From positions 3,782,001 through 3,846,000 of the forward strand of contig NZ_CP113529.1 of assembly GCF_026723865.1 (NCBI RefSeq): a stretch of DNA of 64,000 nt, written 5' to 3'. Below the pieces are notes generated by a model, which did no database searches, was not told the origin of the DNA, and saw only the letters and a program-made list of their open reading frames with translations. Both the position numbers and the translations under genes were made by a program. This DNA comes from Mycobacterium sp. Aquia_216 (GTDB lineage Bacteria; Actinomycetota; Actinomycetes; Mycobacteriales; Mycobacteriaceae). Numbering within the stretch: the first letter of the stretch is position 1; each line of letters begins with the position of its first letter. This document shows, piece by piece, positions 20,460 through 28,566 of the stretch.

Positions 20460-21733
20460 TTAGGCCACACCTCCGGATCCGGTCGAAAACGAACTGTCAG
20501 CTCACCGCCCCGCAGGTGCGCGTCGAGCACCGTGCACCGCCGAAGCACGGACGCCAACCGAACCCTGCGCCGCAACCCGCCGGCGCTGATGATCAAGTCG
20601 TCGTCCACCCGGCCCAGCGACAGTGATCCGGGGTCGAGCTGGGGCAACGTTAGCCGCATACGGTATGTCGACCCAAGTCCCGACCCGGACTCGAGCTCCA
20701 CAATAGGACGCAACGGCCCTGGTGGGGCCGCTCCACGCCGAAGACGGGCGCTGTCCAGCAATCCGCCCAGCGCCTTGGGACCGATCGGCTCGCCCGCCAG
20801 GTGCGGGGTCATCACGAGCGCCACATCACCGATGGTGGCATCGAGTTCCTCGAGCACCGCGCGCTGCTCCGAGATGCGCTCGCCATACCAGTAGAACGCC
20901 GGGTGCTCGGGCAGATTGCGGTACTCGTACGACTCGTCTTCCACCAAAACCTGATTGATGATCAGCTCCTCGACCCGCACGCCCATCAGCGCCAACGAGC
21001 CCAGCGTCCGGACCGCCTCGGCGGCCACCACTCGCTCGGGCGTCAACACCAGGTGCGCGCTGACCAGCTCCCCGTCGGTGAGCAGTGCGCTGAGCCGCTC
21101 GACGCTGGTGCTGATGCGTTCGATCAGCTCCACCACCGCGGCGGAGCGGGGGTCGTCGGCGGTGACGGACAGCCGCCGATGCCGCGGCCAGGCGCGCTCG
21201 ACGTAGAGCCCGAACGTGGCGGGCAGGGTGAGCATGCGCAACGCGTCCGCGGTCGAGGCGCAATCGACGACGACGCGGTCCCATCGCCCGGACGCCGCGA
21301 GCTCGCCGACCGCGTGCAGACCCAGCACTTCCTGGATGCCCGGCAACGCCGAGAGTTCTTCGGGCGCAATGCTGCTCAGCTCGGAGTCGGGAAACCGCCG
21401 ATCCAACGCGGTGACGACCTCCTGCCACCGCGCCTCGAGCAGAGCAAGGGTGTCCAGCGCCATCGCGTCGAGCGAACCACTGCCCGTCTCGGCGGCGTCA
21501 TCCGCGAGCACTCGAACCGGTTCGCCCCGACCACTCGGCAGCACCGGGATGCCGAGCACATCGCCCAGCGAGTGTGCCTGGTCGGTTGACACCACCAGCA
21601 CGCGCTGCCCCTCGATCGCGTCACAGACCGCGGTAGCAGAAGCGAGGGTGGATTTTCCTACCCCGCCCTTACCAACGAAGAGACTAATTCGGGCCTTCGA
21701 AAAGGAAGAAGCGGGTGGACCGGACTCACTCAG
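20456..21733 (-). CDS. ArsA/GET3-like P-loop ATPase (Rv2184c family), non-standard start
   Basis: About 425 residues if read from CTG 21733. The Walker A motif FVGKGGVGKST (codons 21679-21647) lies upstream of the first GTG in frame at 21601, so the annotated start must be further 5'. Between the in-frame TAA and Walker A there is no ATG, GTG or TTG; CTG 21733, inside the end of the previous gene, is the best candidate and gives an N-terminus LSESGPPASS. Later motifs include VVVDCASTADALRML and LVLTPERVVAAEAVRTL, as in anion-pump ATPases. Middle gene of the SRPBCC-SRPBCC-ATPase-Cys protein operon. A sequencing or real frameshift near the start is an alternative. Confidence 0.8.
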   Translation of the reverse strand: MSESGPPASSFSKARISLFVGKGGVGKSTLASATAVCDAIEGQRVLVVSTDQAHSLGDVLGIPVLPSGRGEPVRVLADDAAETGSGSLDAMALDTLALLEARWQEVVTALDRRFPDSELSSIAPEELSALPGIQEVLGLHAVGELAASGRWDRVVVDCASTADALRMLTLPATFGLYVERAWPRHRRLSVTADDPRSAAVVELIERISTSVERLSALLTDGELVSAHLVLTPERVVAAEAVRTLGSLALMGVRVEELIINQVLVEDESYEYRNLPEHPAFYWYGERISEQRAVLEELDATIGDVALVMTPHLAGEPIGPKALGGLLDSARLRRGAAPPGPLRPIVELESGSGLGSTYRMRLTLPQLDPGSLSLGRVDDDLIISAGGLRRRVRLASVLRRCTVLDAHLRGGELTVRFRPDPEVWPK

Positions 21734-22163
21734 CCTCGACTCGTTTCTTTAGATCCTTTAGAGCGGTGTCGGTCAGCCTGCGCTCGGCCTTGCGCTTGAG
21801 CAACCCGATCATCGGCATCGCCAGGTCGACCGACAGTTCGTAAGTGACATCGGTTCCAGATCCCTTGGCCGCCAACCGATATGATCCCTCAAGGGAACGC
21901 AGCAGCGAGCTGGACACCAGGGTCCAGCTCAGCGACTCGTGGTCCGCCGGCCACTGATATGACATCACCATGGTGTCCTTGATGACGCCGGCGTCCATCA
22001 CGAATCGAACGGTTTTCGGGTAGCCGTCGGCGCCGCGCTCCTGCACTTCGGCTTCCTTGTATTCCGAGATCCATTCCGGGTACGAATCGATGTCGGCGAT
22101 CACCTGCAGCACCGTGTCTGGATCTGCCTCGATGTGAATGGTCTGGGTCGTCTTCTCCGCCAC
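21726..22163 (-). CDS. SRPBCC (START-like) protein TB16.3 (Rv2185c family)
   Basis: 145-residue polyketide cyclase/START-like fold: VAEKTTQTIHIEADPDTVLQ at the start, IDSYPEWISEYKEAEV, SLSWTLVSSSLLRSLEGSY, and the long C-terminal helix MIGLLKRKAERRLTDTALKDLKKR. Such proteins bind lipids or other hydrophobic ligands. GTG at 22163 is chosen (AGAAGGG upstream) and gives the family length; the frame is open to 22568 by chance. Overlaps the ATPase gene that follows. Confidence 0.92.
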   Translation of the reverse strand: MAEKTTQTIHIEADPDTVLQVIADIDSYPEWISEYKEAEVQERGADGYPKTVRFVMDAGVIKDTMVMSYQWPADHESLSWTLVSSSLLRSLEGSYRLAAKGSGTDVTYELSVDLAMPMIGLLKRKAERRLTDTALKDLKKRVEAE

Positions 22164-22270
22164 CTGGCCGCTACCCTTCTCTCCCGCAAGCCGGTCCACT
22201 CCCGGGTCATCTCCGGTAGTACCCCGCCCTTGGACCGAAACGGTACTCTGCGGGCGAACCTTGACCGGAG

Positions 22271-22660
22271 TTAAACTACCGGAGAAATACCGACCGGACG
22301 TGACCGTTCCAATGTCGTCTTGACCTCGAAAGCCATTTTCTTGCCGGCCACCCGGCGGCGGTGTGTCATTTTCGCCAGGTTCAGCTTGGCCAGCTGCCAG
22401 GCCGCCACGCCCGTCGGTTCGGCGTGCAGGAAGTAATGCAGCACCACCCCGTCCAGCGACGGCTCCAGCCAGATCTCCATGGTGCCGGTCAGTGCCCCGG
22501 TGACCGTCCAGCGGATTCCCTTCTCCGCGCGATCCTCGACGACCTGCAGCCGCAGATCGGGCCACCACCGCCGCCAGCTCGACCGGTCGGCGACCGCCGC
22601 GCCGACCAGTGCGCCAGCGGCCGCGACATACGTCTGATCCGCGATCTGGATGCTGTGCAT
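22271..22660 (-). CDS. SRPBCC-fold conserved protein (Rv2186c family)
   Basis: 129 residues, equal to the M. tuberculosis orthologue. [12 protein letters not shown] at the start, then [41 protein letters not shown], a helix-grip fold pattern, and a basic end [25 protein letters not shown]. Probably binds a hydrophobic ligand. ATG 22660 chosen over ATG 22678 and ATG 22762 by length. First gene of the minus-strand operon; divergent from fadD15. Confidence 0.88.
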   Translation of the reverse strand: MHSIQIADQTYVAAAGALVGAAVADRSSWRRWWPDLRLQVVEDRAEKGIRWTVTGALTGTMEIWLEPSLDGVVLHYFLHAEPTGVAAWQLAKLNLAKMTHRRRVAGKKMAFEVKTTLERSRPVGISPVV

Positions 22661-22851
22661 CGTGTCAGCTTCACACATCGATATTCGCCGCACGCCGCCG
22701 AGGGCACGCCGGGCCCGCACGCCGCGCCGCGCGCCCGTCGCCGCCATCGCGATGCCGCCCAACCGACTGCTTGGTTGCTGCGCGAATACCGCGATTAGTC
22801 TGGGTCAGAGCAAGCCGGCCACCGGTCACTAGGTCAATCGAGGTCAAAAGA

Positions 22852-24654
22852 GTGCGTGAGTACAGCGTTCCTGCCCGCTTCACCCTCGGCGAGCACGACA
22901 ACATCGCGGCCATGGTCTTCGAGCACGAACGCGACGACCCCAGCTTTGTCATCTATCAACGCCAGGTCGACGGGGTCTGGACCGACGTCACCTGCGCGGA
23001 GGCCGCCCAGCAAATTCGTTCCGCGGCATTGGGTCTGATCTCGCTGGATGTACAGGCCGGCGACCGGGTGTCCATCTTTTCGGCCACCCGCTACGAGTGG
23101 GCGATCCTCGACCTCGCCATCCTGTCCATCGGCGCCGTCACCGTCCCGATCTACGAGACCTCGTCGGCGGAGCAGGTGCGCTGGGTGCTGCAGGACTCCG
23201 AAGCCGTCGTGGCGTTCGCCGAAACCGATGCGCACGCCGCGATGGTCACCGAGCTCACCGGCGACCTTCCGGCCCTGCGCCGGGTGCTGCACATCGAGGG
23301 TGCGGGCCCCAAGGCACTCGACCAGCTGGTCGAGGCCGGCGCGTCCGTCGACCCGGAGGAGCTGAATGCCCGGCTGGCGGCGTTGCGCCCCGACGATCCC
23401 GCAACGCTGATCTATACGTCGGGGACCACCGGACGTCCCAAGGGTTGCCAACTCACGCATTCCAACCTGCTCTACGAGACGCAGGGAGCCAAGGAGTGCC
23501 TCCCCACCCTGCTGGACGAGGGTCAGCGGCTGCTGATCTTCCTGCCATTGGCCCATGTGCTGGCCCGCTCGCTCACGCTGTCCGCGTTCGCCAACAAGGT
23601 GACCGTCGGCTTCACCAGCGATATCAAGAACCTGCTGCCGATGTTGGCGGTGTTCAAGCCGACGGTGGTGGTGTCGGTACCCCGGGTCTTCGAGAAGGTT
23701 TACAACACGGCCGAGCAGAACGCCGCCAACGACGGCAAGGGACCGATCTTCGCCAAGGCCGTGCAGACCGCGGTCGACTGGAGCGAGGCCCACGACCGCG
23801 GCCGGCCCGGGCTGCTGCTGCGCGCCAGGCACGCGTTGTTCGACCGGCTGGTTTACCACAAGCTGCGCGCGGCGCTGGGCGGCGACTGCCACGCGTCGGT
23901 GTCCGGCGGCGCACCGCTGGGCGCGCGACTCGGCCACTTCTACCGGGGCGTCGGGCTGACCATCCACGAGGGCTACGGCCTGACCGAGACGAGCTCGGCC
24001 ATCACGGTCAACCAGGTCGGCAGGGTCAAAATCGGCACCGTCGGAACGTTGTTGCCGGGCAACAGCATGCGCATAGCCGACGACGGCGAGCTATTGGTGC
24101 GCGGCGGCGTGGTGTTCAGTGGCTACTGGCACAACGAACAGGCCACCAAGGAGGCGTTCGCCGACGGCTGGTTCAAGACCGGCGATCTCGGCGCGCTCGA
24201 CGAGGACGGTTTCCTGAAGATCACCGGCCGCAAGAAAGAGCTCATCGTCACCGCCGGCGGCAAGAACGTCGCCCCCGCCGTGCTGGAAGACCAGCTGCGG
24301 GCACACCCGCTGATCAGCCAGGCGATGGTGGTCGGCGACGCCAAACCCTTTGTCGGCGCGCTGATCACGATCGACCCGGAGGCCTTCGACGGTTGGAAGC
24401 AACGCAACGGCAAGGCCGACGGCTCAGCGGTGGGCGATCTTGCCACCGATCCGGACCTGGTGGCCGAGATCGACGCGGCGGTCAAGCAGGCCAACCTGTC
24501 GGTTTCGCACGCCGAGTCGATCCGCAAGTTCCGCATCCTGCCGGTCGACTTCACCGAGGATACCGGCGAGCTGACCCCGACGATGAAGCTCAAGCGCAAC
24601 GTGGTGGCCGAGAAGTTCGCCTCCGACATCGAGGCGCTCTACGAAAAGGAATAG
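22852..24654 (+). CDS. fadD15: Long-chain fatty acid-CoA ligase FadD15
   Basis: 600 residues, same as M. tuberculosis FadD15. Adenylate-forming enzyme that activates long-chain fatty acids to acyl-CoA. AMP-binding motif [11 protein letters not shown], then [12 protein letters not shown] and [25 protein letters not shown] with the catalytic Lys region near the C-terminus ([11 protein letters not shown]). GTG at 22852 gives [17 protein letters not shown]; an open frame further upstream is spurious. About 190 bases separate it from the divergent Rv2186c; convergent with pimB. Confidence 0.96.
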   Translation: MREYSVPARFTLGEHDNIAAMVFEHERDDPSFVIYQRQVDGVWTDVTCAEAAQQIRSAALGLISLDVQAGDRVSIFSATRYEWAILDLAILSIGAVTVPIYETSSAEQVRWVLQDSEAVVAFAETDAHAAMVTELTGDLPALRRVLHIEGAGPKALDQLVEAGASVDPEELNARLAALRPDDPATLIYTSGTTGRPKGCQLTHSNLLYETQGAKECLPTLLDEGQRLLIFLPLAHVLARSLTLSAFANKVTVGFTSDIKNLLPMLAVFKPTVVVSVPRVFEKVYNTAEQNAANDGKGPIFAKAVQTAVDWSEAHDRGRPGLLLRARHALFDRLVYHKLRAALGGDCHASVSGGAPLGARLGHFYRGVGLTIHEGYGLTETSSAITVNQVGRVKIGTVGTLLPGNSMRIADDGELLVRGGVVFSGYWHNEQATKEAFADGWFKTGDLGALDEDGFLKITGRKKELIVTAGGKNVAPAVLEDQLRAHPLISQAMVVGDAKPFVGALITIDPEAFDGWKQRNGKADGSAVGDLATDPDLVAEIDAAVKQANLSVSHAESIRKFRILPVDFTEDTGELTPTMKLKRNVVAEKFASDIEALYEKE

Positions 24655-24658
24655 CGCG

Positions 24659-25819
24659 TCAGGCCAGCGTGGCCGACGAGGATTGACCCCGCAGCAACTC
24701 GGCCAGCCGGGCGGCCAGAAGGTCCCAGCGCCACTGCGACGTCACCCACTCGCGCCCGGCCGCGCCCATCGCCGCGGCCCGGTCCGGATCAGCCAGCAAC
24801 TCGGTGACGGCGTCGCCCACCTTTTGCACCGAGTTTCCATCGACGACGACCCCAGTCTTGTTGTGCTGCACGGTTTCCGGAGCTCCACCCGACTCGCCGG
24901 CGATCACCGGCACGCCGGTCGCCGAGGCCTCCAGAAAGACGATGCCCAGGCCCTCGACATCCATGCCCGCACCGCGGGTCCGGCACGGCATCGCGAACAC
25001 GTCGGCCAGCGCGTAATGGGCGGGGAGCTCGGCCGACGGCACCGGACCAGTGAAGGTCACGTGGTCGGCCACCCCGCAGTCCTGGGCCAGCTTGCGCAGC
25101 GTGTCGAGGTACGGGCCGCTGCCGACGATCACCAACGCCGCGCCGTCGACTCGCTCCCGGATCGCCGGCAGCGCCTTGATCAGCATGTCCTGCCCCTTGC
25201 GCGGAACCAGCCGGGACAGGCACACGACCGTGGGCCGCTCCCCCAGCCCGTAGCGGTGGCGCAGCTCCGCGCGACCGGCCGGGTCGGGCCGGAACCGGTC
25301 GGTGTCGACCCCCGACGGCAGGTATTCCAGTGACGCCGCGGGCCCGAACGCCGTCGCAAACCGGGACCGGGTGTAACGGCTGACGAAGGTCACGACGTCG
25401 GTGTCGTTGCCGATGCGTCGTAGCACCGATCGCGCCACCGGAAGCATCGACCAGCCCACTTCGTGGCCGTGCGTGCTGGCCAGCACCCGGGTCGCTCCGG
25501 CCTGCCGGGCACGCGCCGCCAGCAGCGCCAGGGGCGCAGCCGCGCCGAACCACACGGTATCGATGCCGTGGTCGCCGATCAGCCGGCGCATCCGGGCGTC
25601 GACCGCCGGGCCGGGCAGCATCAGCGTGCCCGGATGGCGCACCACCCGGTAGCCGCCCGCGGCCGCGTCATAGGCCTCGGCGCCCTTCCATTGCGGCGCG
25701 TACACCAGCACCGCATGCGACCCGGCGGTCACCAGCCGGTCGACGAACTCGGCCAGGTAGGACTGGATGCCACCGCGCCGCGGCGGAAAGTCGTTGGTTA
25801 CCAGCAGGACCCGGCTCAC
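24659..25819 (-). CDS. pimB: Alpha-mannosyltransferase PimB' (GDP-Man:PIM1 mannosyltransferase)
   Basis: 386-residue GT4 (GT-B fold) enzyme that adds the second mannose to phosphatidylinositol monomannoside on the inner face of the membrane. Seen: PPRRGGIQSYLAEF glycine-rich N-terminal loop, STHGHEVGWS, LSRLVPRKGQD, and the EX7E-type motif in GMDVEGLGIVFLEASATGVPVIAGESGG. GTG at 25819 gives MSRVLLVTNDFPPRRGG as in M. tuberculosis Rv2188c. Ends 4 bases from the fadD15 stop. Fits with the lipoglycan mannosyltransferases at 9.7 and 17.9 kb. Confidence 0.95.
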   Translation of the reverse strand: MSRVLLVTNDFPPRRGGIQSYLAEFVDRLVTAGSHAVLVYAPQWKGAEAYDAAAGGYRVVRHPGTLMLPGPAVDARMRRLIGDHGIDTVWFGAAAPLALLAARARQAGATRVLASTHGHEVGWSMLPVARSVLRRIGNDTDVVTFVSRYTRSRFATAFGPAASLEYLPSGVDTDRFRPDPAGRAELRHRYGLGERPTVVCLSRLVPRKGQDMLIKALPAIRERVDGAALVIVGSGPYLDTLRKLAQDCGVADHVTFTGPVPSAELPAHYALADVFAMPCRTRGAGMDVEGLGIVFLEASATGVPVIAGESGGAPETVQHNKTGVVVDGNSVQKVGDAVTELLADPDRAAAMGAAGREWVTSQWRWDLLAARLAELLRGQSSSATLA

Positions 25820-25862
25820 TTGGGTCAGGTTAGCCTGACGACGATGCAGACCACGCGGTGGT

Positions 25863-25915
25863 CTGAGGTGGGGGCACCCCCCAGCCGCGCAGCGGCGAGG
25901 GGGCGAGTCGGGCAA
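25863..25915 (+). repeat. Stop-codon-anchored GC-rich palindromic repeat, copy B
   Basis: Inverted copy of the element at 7399-7449. It abuts the stop of the HExxH gene at 25916, just as copy A abuts the lppM stop, so in both places the same sequence follows a stop codon. It fills most of the gap to pimB. Confidence 0.75.
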
Positions 25916-26719
25916 TCAAGCCCCGCCGACCATCCACTGCTGCCAGCGTGCGAGCAGGCCCACCGAGTCGATGCCCAGCACGTCGCGGGCGGCAGCGAAC
26001 GGGTCGAGGTGTGCGACGCCGCAGACGGCGAGGTAGTAGCCGCGCAATTTCGGCGTTCCGAAGGTGTCGGCGACGAAGCGGGCGAACCACCATGCGCGGT
26101 CGTAGGCCAGCGAGCGCTGCGGCCCGGGCATGTCCAGCTCGAAGTCCGACGGCAAGGACACGTTCTGCGACCGCACTTCGGCCGGGACCGGGACACTGGG
26201 CCGGGCGATGAAATCCGCGACGCCTTCGGCCGGCCATCGCGGTGCGTCCAGCGCGGTATCGGCGCGCGACGCGTAATGGAAAAGCTCGTGAGTCAGCACG
26301 ATTCGCAACGCCGAGTCGCTCATGGCCGCGGCGCCGGGCGCGAACACGATCCGCTCGCCGACCACCGTCCGGTGCGCCGGATCAATCCGATCGGCGACGG
26401 TTACTGCCGCGATGTCGGCCCACTGTGACGGCGATCCGCCGCCGGCAGCGGCGCGAAACTGGTCGTCGGAGCCGGCAACCACCACCGAGATGTCCCGCGA
26501 CCAGTCGAGTCCCCAGAAGGCCTCCACTTTGTCGATCGCGGTGGGCATCTCCGCTGCGATGCGGGTCAGCAGGCGCTCGGCCGCCGGACCGCCGAGGCCG
26601 ATCAAGCGGACCTCGCGGTCGCCGACGCTCAGGGGTGCTCGCACGGCGATCGGGTGGCTGCCAGCGGGGGCGACCAGCTGCGCGCGTCTTATCCGGCCGT
26701 CGCGCGCGTCGAGCGGCAC
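25916..26719 (-). CDS. HExxH metallopeptidase-like secreted protein (Rv2189c family)
   Basis: 267 residues from GTG 26719. A zinc-peptidase-type motif THELFHYASR (HELFH) is visible, followed by WPAEGVADFIARP, where the Glu could be a third ligand, so a gluzincin-like peptidase or inactive relative is likely. Immediately upstream in frame are 34 codons encoding RQRRWLPTLLAWIFVVEFVAAAA, a good signal peptide, but with no ATG, GTG or TTG; the frame begins at GTT 26821, next to the ripC stop. The real start is therefore uncertain and may be non-standard. Downstream of ripC on the same strand. Confidence 0.78.
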   Translation of the reverse strand: MPLDARDGRIRRAQLVAPAGSHPIAVRAPLSVGDREVRLIGLGGPAAERLLTRIAAEMPTAIDKVEAFWGLDWSRDISVVVAGSDDQFRAAAGGGSPSQWADIAAVTVADRIDPAHRTVVGERIVFAPGAAAMSDSALRIVLTHELFHYASRADTALDAPRWPAEGVADFIARPSVPVPAEVRSQNVSLPSDFELDMPGPQRSLAYDRAWWFARFVADTFGTPKLRGYYLAVCGVAHLDPFAAARDVLGIDSVGLLARWQQWMVGGA

Positions 26720-26813
26720 GGCCGCCGCCGCAACGAACTCGACAACAAAGATCCAGGCCAGCAGGGTCGGAAGCCACCGGCGCTGCCGACCGAATTGTGC
26801 CGCGTCGGATCGG

Positions 26814-27986
26814 TCAGTAACGGCGGGCGTCGTAGATCGGGCCGGACGAATTCATCGGCACCACCCGCACCGGCACACCGTAGGTGGACGAGTGGATCAT
26901 CATGCCGTCGCCGACGTAGATGCCGCTATGTGACGCGTCCGAATAGAAGGTCAGCACGTCGCCGGGCTGCAGGTCCGACAGCGCCACCGGCTGACCGCCG
27001 TGAGCCTGCGCCTGGCTGGAGTGCGGCAGCGAGATGCCGGCCTGCTGGAAGGCCCACATCACCAAGCCGGAGCAGTCGAACCCGCCGGGAGCGGCACCGC
27101 CCCACGAGTACGGCGTTCCAACCTGGGTCAGCGCCGCCTGCACGACGTTGGCGCGGTCACCACCGGGGCCACCGGGACCACCGGGAGCCATCCCGGGGAA
27201 CCCGGGCAGCATGCCACCCGGCGGCGGCACCTCACCCGGTGCCGGCGCACCGGGAGCCGGCGCGGCACCAGGCGGCAATGCGTCCGGCGCTGGCGCACCG
27301 GGCGGCGGAGCCGCGGCCGGCATCTGCCCGGGGTCGGCCAGCGCGGTGCGCTGCTGTGGCGACAACGACACGTACTGCGACTTCACGACCGCGATCTGAA
27401 CCTGCAGCTGGCTCTGCTTGGACTGCAGGCTGGCCCGGACCGCGGCAGCCTGCTCGGCCGCGCTCTTCGCGTCGGCGGCGGACTTGGCCGATGCCTGCTC
27501 AGCCCTGGCGGCCTGCTCGCCGGCGACGCGGAAACTCGCCATCTGCGTGGACATTTGAGTTGCCATCACGCGCTGGACGGCCATCTTGTCGATCAGCCCC
27601 TGCGGTGACTGGGCGGTGAGCATGGCCTCCATGCCGTCGGTGCGGCCACCCATGTAGGTCGCGGCGGCAAGTTTGTCGACGGCGTTCTGGAAGGTGGCCA
27701 GCCGAGCCTTCGCGCCCTCCACCGCGGCCTGGTCATCCGCGTGCTTCTTGTCGGCGGCCTGCTGGGCGGCGAGCTTCTCGTTGAGGTCGAGCTGCGCGCT
27801 GTGCATCGCCTCGGTGGTCTGCTCGGCCTGCCGGGATAGCTCGCTGAGCTTTGCCAGGGCGTCGTCGGCCGGATCGGCCATGACATTGGCGGCGCACACA
27901 CCCGATAAAACCGCGAAACCTGCGAGCGTCCCGACTACGGACCGCCTGATGACACGCGAGATCGAATGCACAGAGCCGAGACTCAA
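26814..27986 (-). CDS. ripC: NlpC/P60 peptidoglycan endopeptidase RipC
   Basis: 390 residues. Signal peptide (about 1-37, cleavage near VMADPADD), a long Ala/Gln-rich coiled coil (about 45-215), a Pro/Gly/Ala-rich linker, and a C-terminal NlpC/P60 domain with catalytic Cys in FDCSGLVMWAF, His in ASHSGIYVGDG and a third polar residue in HSSTYG. Cleaves peptide stems between D-Glu and meso-DAP; in mycobacteria RipC activity is tied to FtsEX through the coiled coil. TTG start at 27986 is supported by AAGGA 8 bases upstream. Last bases overlap the extended N-terminal frame of the HExxH gene. Confidence 0.95.
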   Translation of the reverse strand: MSLGSVHSISRVIRRSVVGTLAGFAVLSGVCAANVMADPADDALAKLSELSRQAEQTTEAMHSAQLDLNEKLAAQQAADKKHADDQAAVEGAKARLATFQNAVDKLAAATYMGGRTDGMEAMLTAQSPQGLIDKMAVQRVMATQMSTQMASFRVAGEQAARAEQASAKSAADAKSAAEQAAAVRASLQSKQSQLQVQIAVVKSQYVSLSPQQRTALADPGQMPAAAPPPGAPAPDALPPGAAPAPGAPAPGEVPPPGGMLPGFPGMAPGGPGGPGGDRANVVQAALTQVGTPYSWGGAAPGGFDCSGLVMWAFQQAGISLPHSSQAQAHGGQPVALSDLQPGDVLTFYSDASHSGIYVGDGMMIHSSTYGVPVRVVPMNSSGPIYDARRY

Positions 27987-28171
27987 AGTATTGCTTCCTT
28001 AAACTGCCGTCGACGTTCGAGGTCGAGCTGGGTTTAGGTCTCAAACAGGTTACGAAACGATATCGGCGTTGTCCAAACAAGATCGTTAAGAAAATGGAAA
28101 GATTTCTGTCATAAGTATGTGAACAAGACAGGGTAAATGAGTCGGTCCAGGGGTTTTGGCACTCAGGGCCA
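27987..28171 (-). promoter_or_regulatory. A/T-rich upstream region of ripC
   Basis: About 185 bases, richer in A and T than the rest of the window, between the small Cys-rich gene and ripC. Contains GGTTACGAAACGATATCG near 28046-28063, whose GTTAC resembles half-sites of response regulators such as MtrA, but no full site can be claimed. It is the likely ripC promoter and 5' leader. Confidence 0.45.
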
Positions 28172-28426
28172 TTAGGCGACCCCGGACCCGCGATTTCGAT
28201 GTATCGGCACCAGACGCAGCCGCGGCGCCAATCCGACCTCCGCGAGCACCTCGAGGGCCGCACGTTCGTCCTGCAACAAAGTTTCCGGTACCCCGAGTAG
28301 CACACTGATCACGCAATCCCGGCATCCCGGGCCGCGCGCCGCGCAGTCGTCGCAATCGATCACCACCGGTGCGCCCGGTCCAGGCGCCGCGACACCTTTG
28401 CTGTCGGGTCCGCTGCAATGCGCCAT
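28172..28426 (-). CDS. Small Cys-rich conserved protein
   Basis: 84 residues with IDCDDCAARGPGCRDCVISVLL: a CX2CX6CX2C cluster suited to zinc or an Fe-S centre, followed by a helical segment (TLLQDERAALEVLAEVGLAPRLRLVP). ATG at 28426 is preceded by GGAGGAGAGGA. A much longer frame to 29920 on this strand is a shadow of the exonuclease gene. No H37Rv gene number comes to mind. Located upstream of ripC and divergent from the exonuclease gene. Function unknown. Confidence 0.72.
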   Translation of the reverse strand: MAHCSGPDSKGVAAPGPGAPVVIDCDDCAARGPGCRDCVISVLLGVPETLLQDERAALEVLAEVGLAPRLRLVPIHRNRGSGVA

Positions 28427-28508
28427 CAAGATGGGTCCTCTCCTCCGGCTTGGTCGTGCTATCCCGAACGCTAACCGCGGGCACCGACATCTTTTGCCGA
28501 GCACGACC

Positions 28509-28540
28509 CGGCGTGGGAACACCCCGGCGTGGGAACACCG
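28509..28540 (+). repeat. 16-bp tandem repeat in a divergent promoter region
   Basis: Two units cggcgtgggaacaccc at 28509-28524 and cggcgtgggaacaccg at 28525-28540, identical except for the last base. They lie just upstream of the damage-type promoter at 28545-28566 and could be a regulator site. Confidence 0.75.
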
Positions 28541-28544
28541 CGGC

Positions 28545-28566
28545 TGTCGGTGCGCGTACTTAACGT
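28545..28566 (+). promoter_or_regulatory. PafBC/RecA-NDp-type DNA-damage promoter
   Basis: TGTCGGTG at 28545-28552, an 8-base spacer, then TAACGT at 28561-28566. This fits the mycobacterial LexA-independent damage promoter consensus (tTGTCRGTG-N8-TAN3T) at every position except the optional first T (C here). Transcription would start at about 28573, giving a leaderless mRNA for the ATG at 28574. Confidence 0.75.

Noticed and set aside
27987..28171. Possible ydaO (cyclic di-AMP) riboswitch upstream of ripC
   Set aside because: Such riboswitches precede NlpC/P60 and Rpf genes in actinobacteria, but the G-rich conserved core is absent from this A/T-rich stretch.
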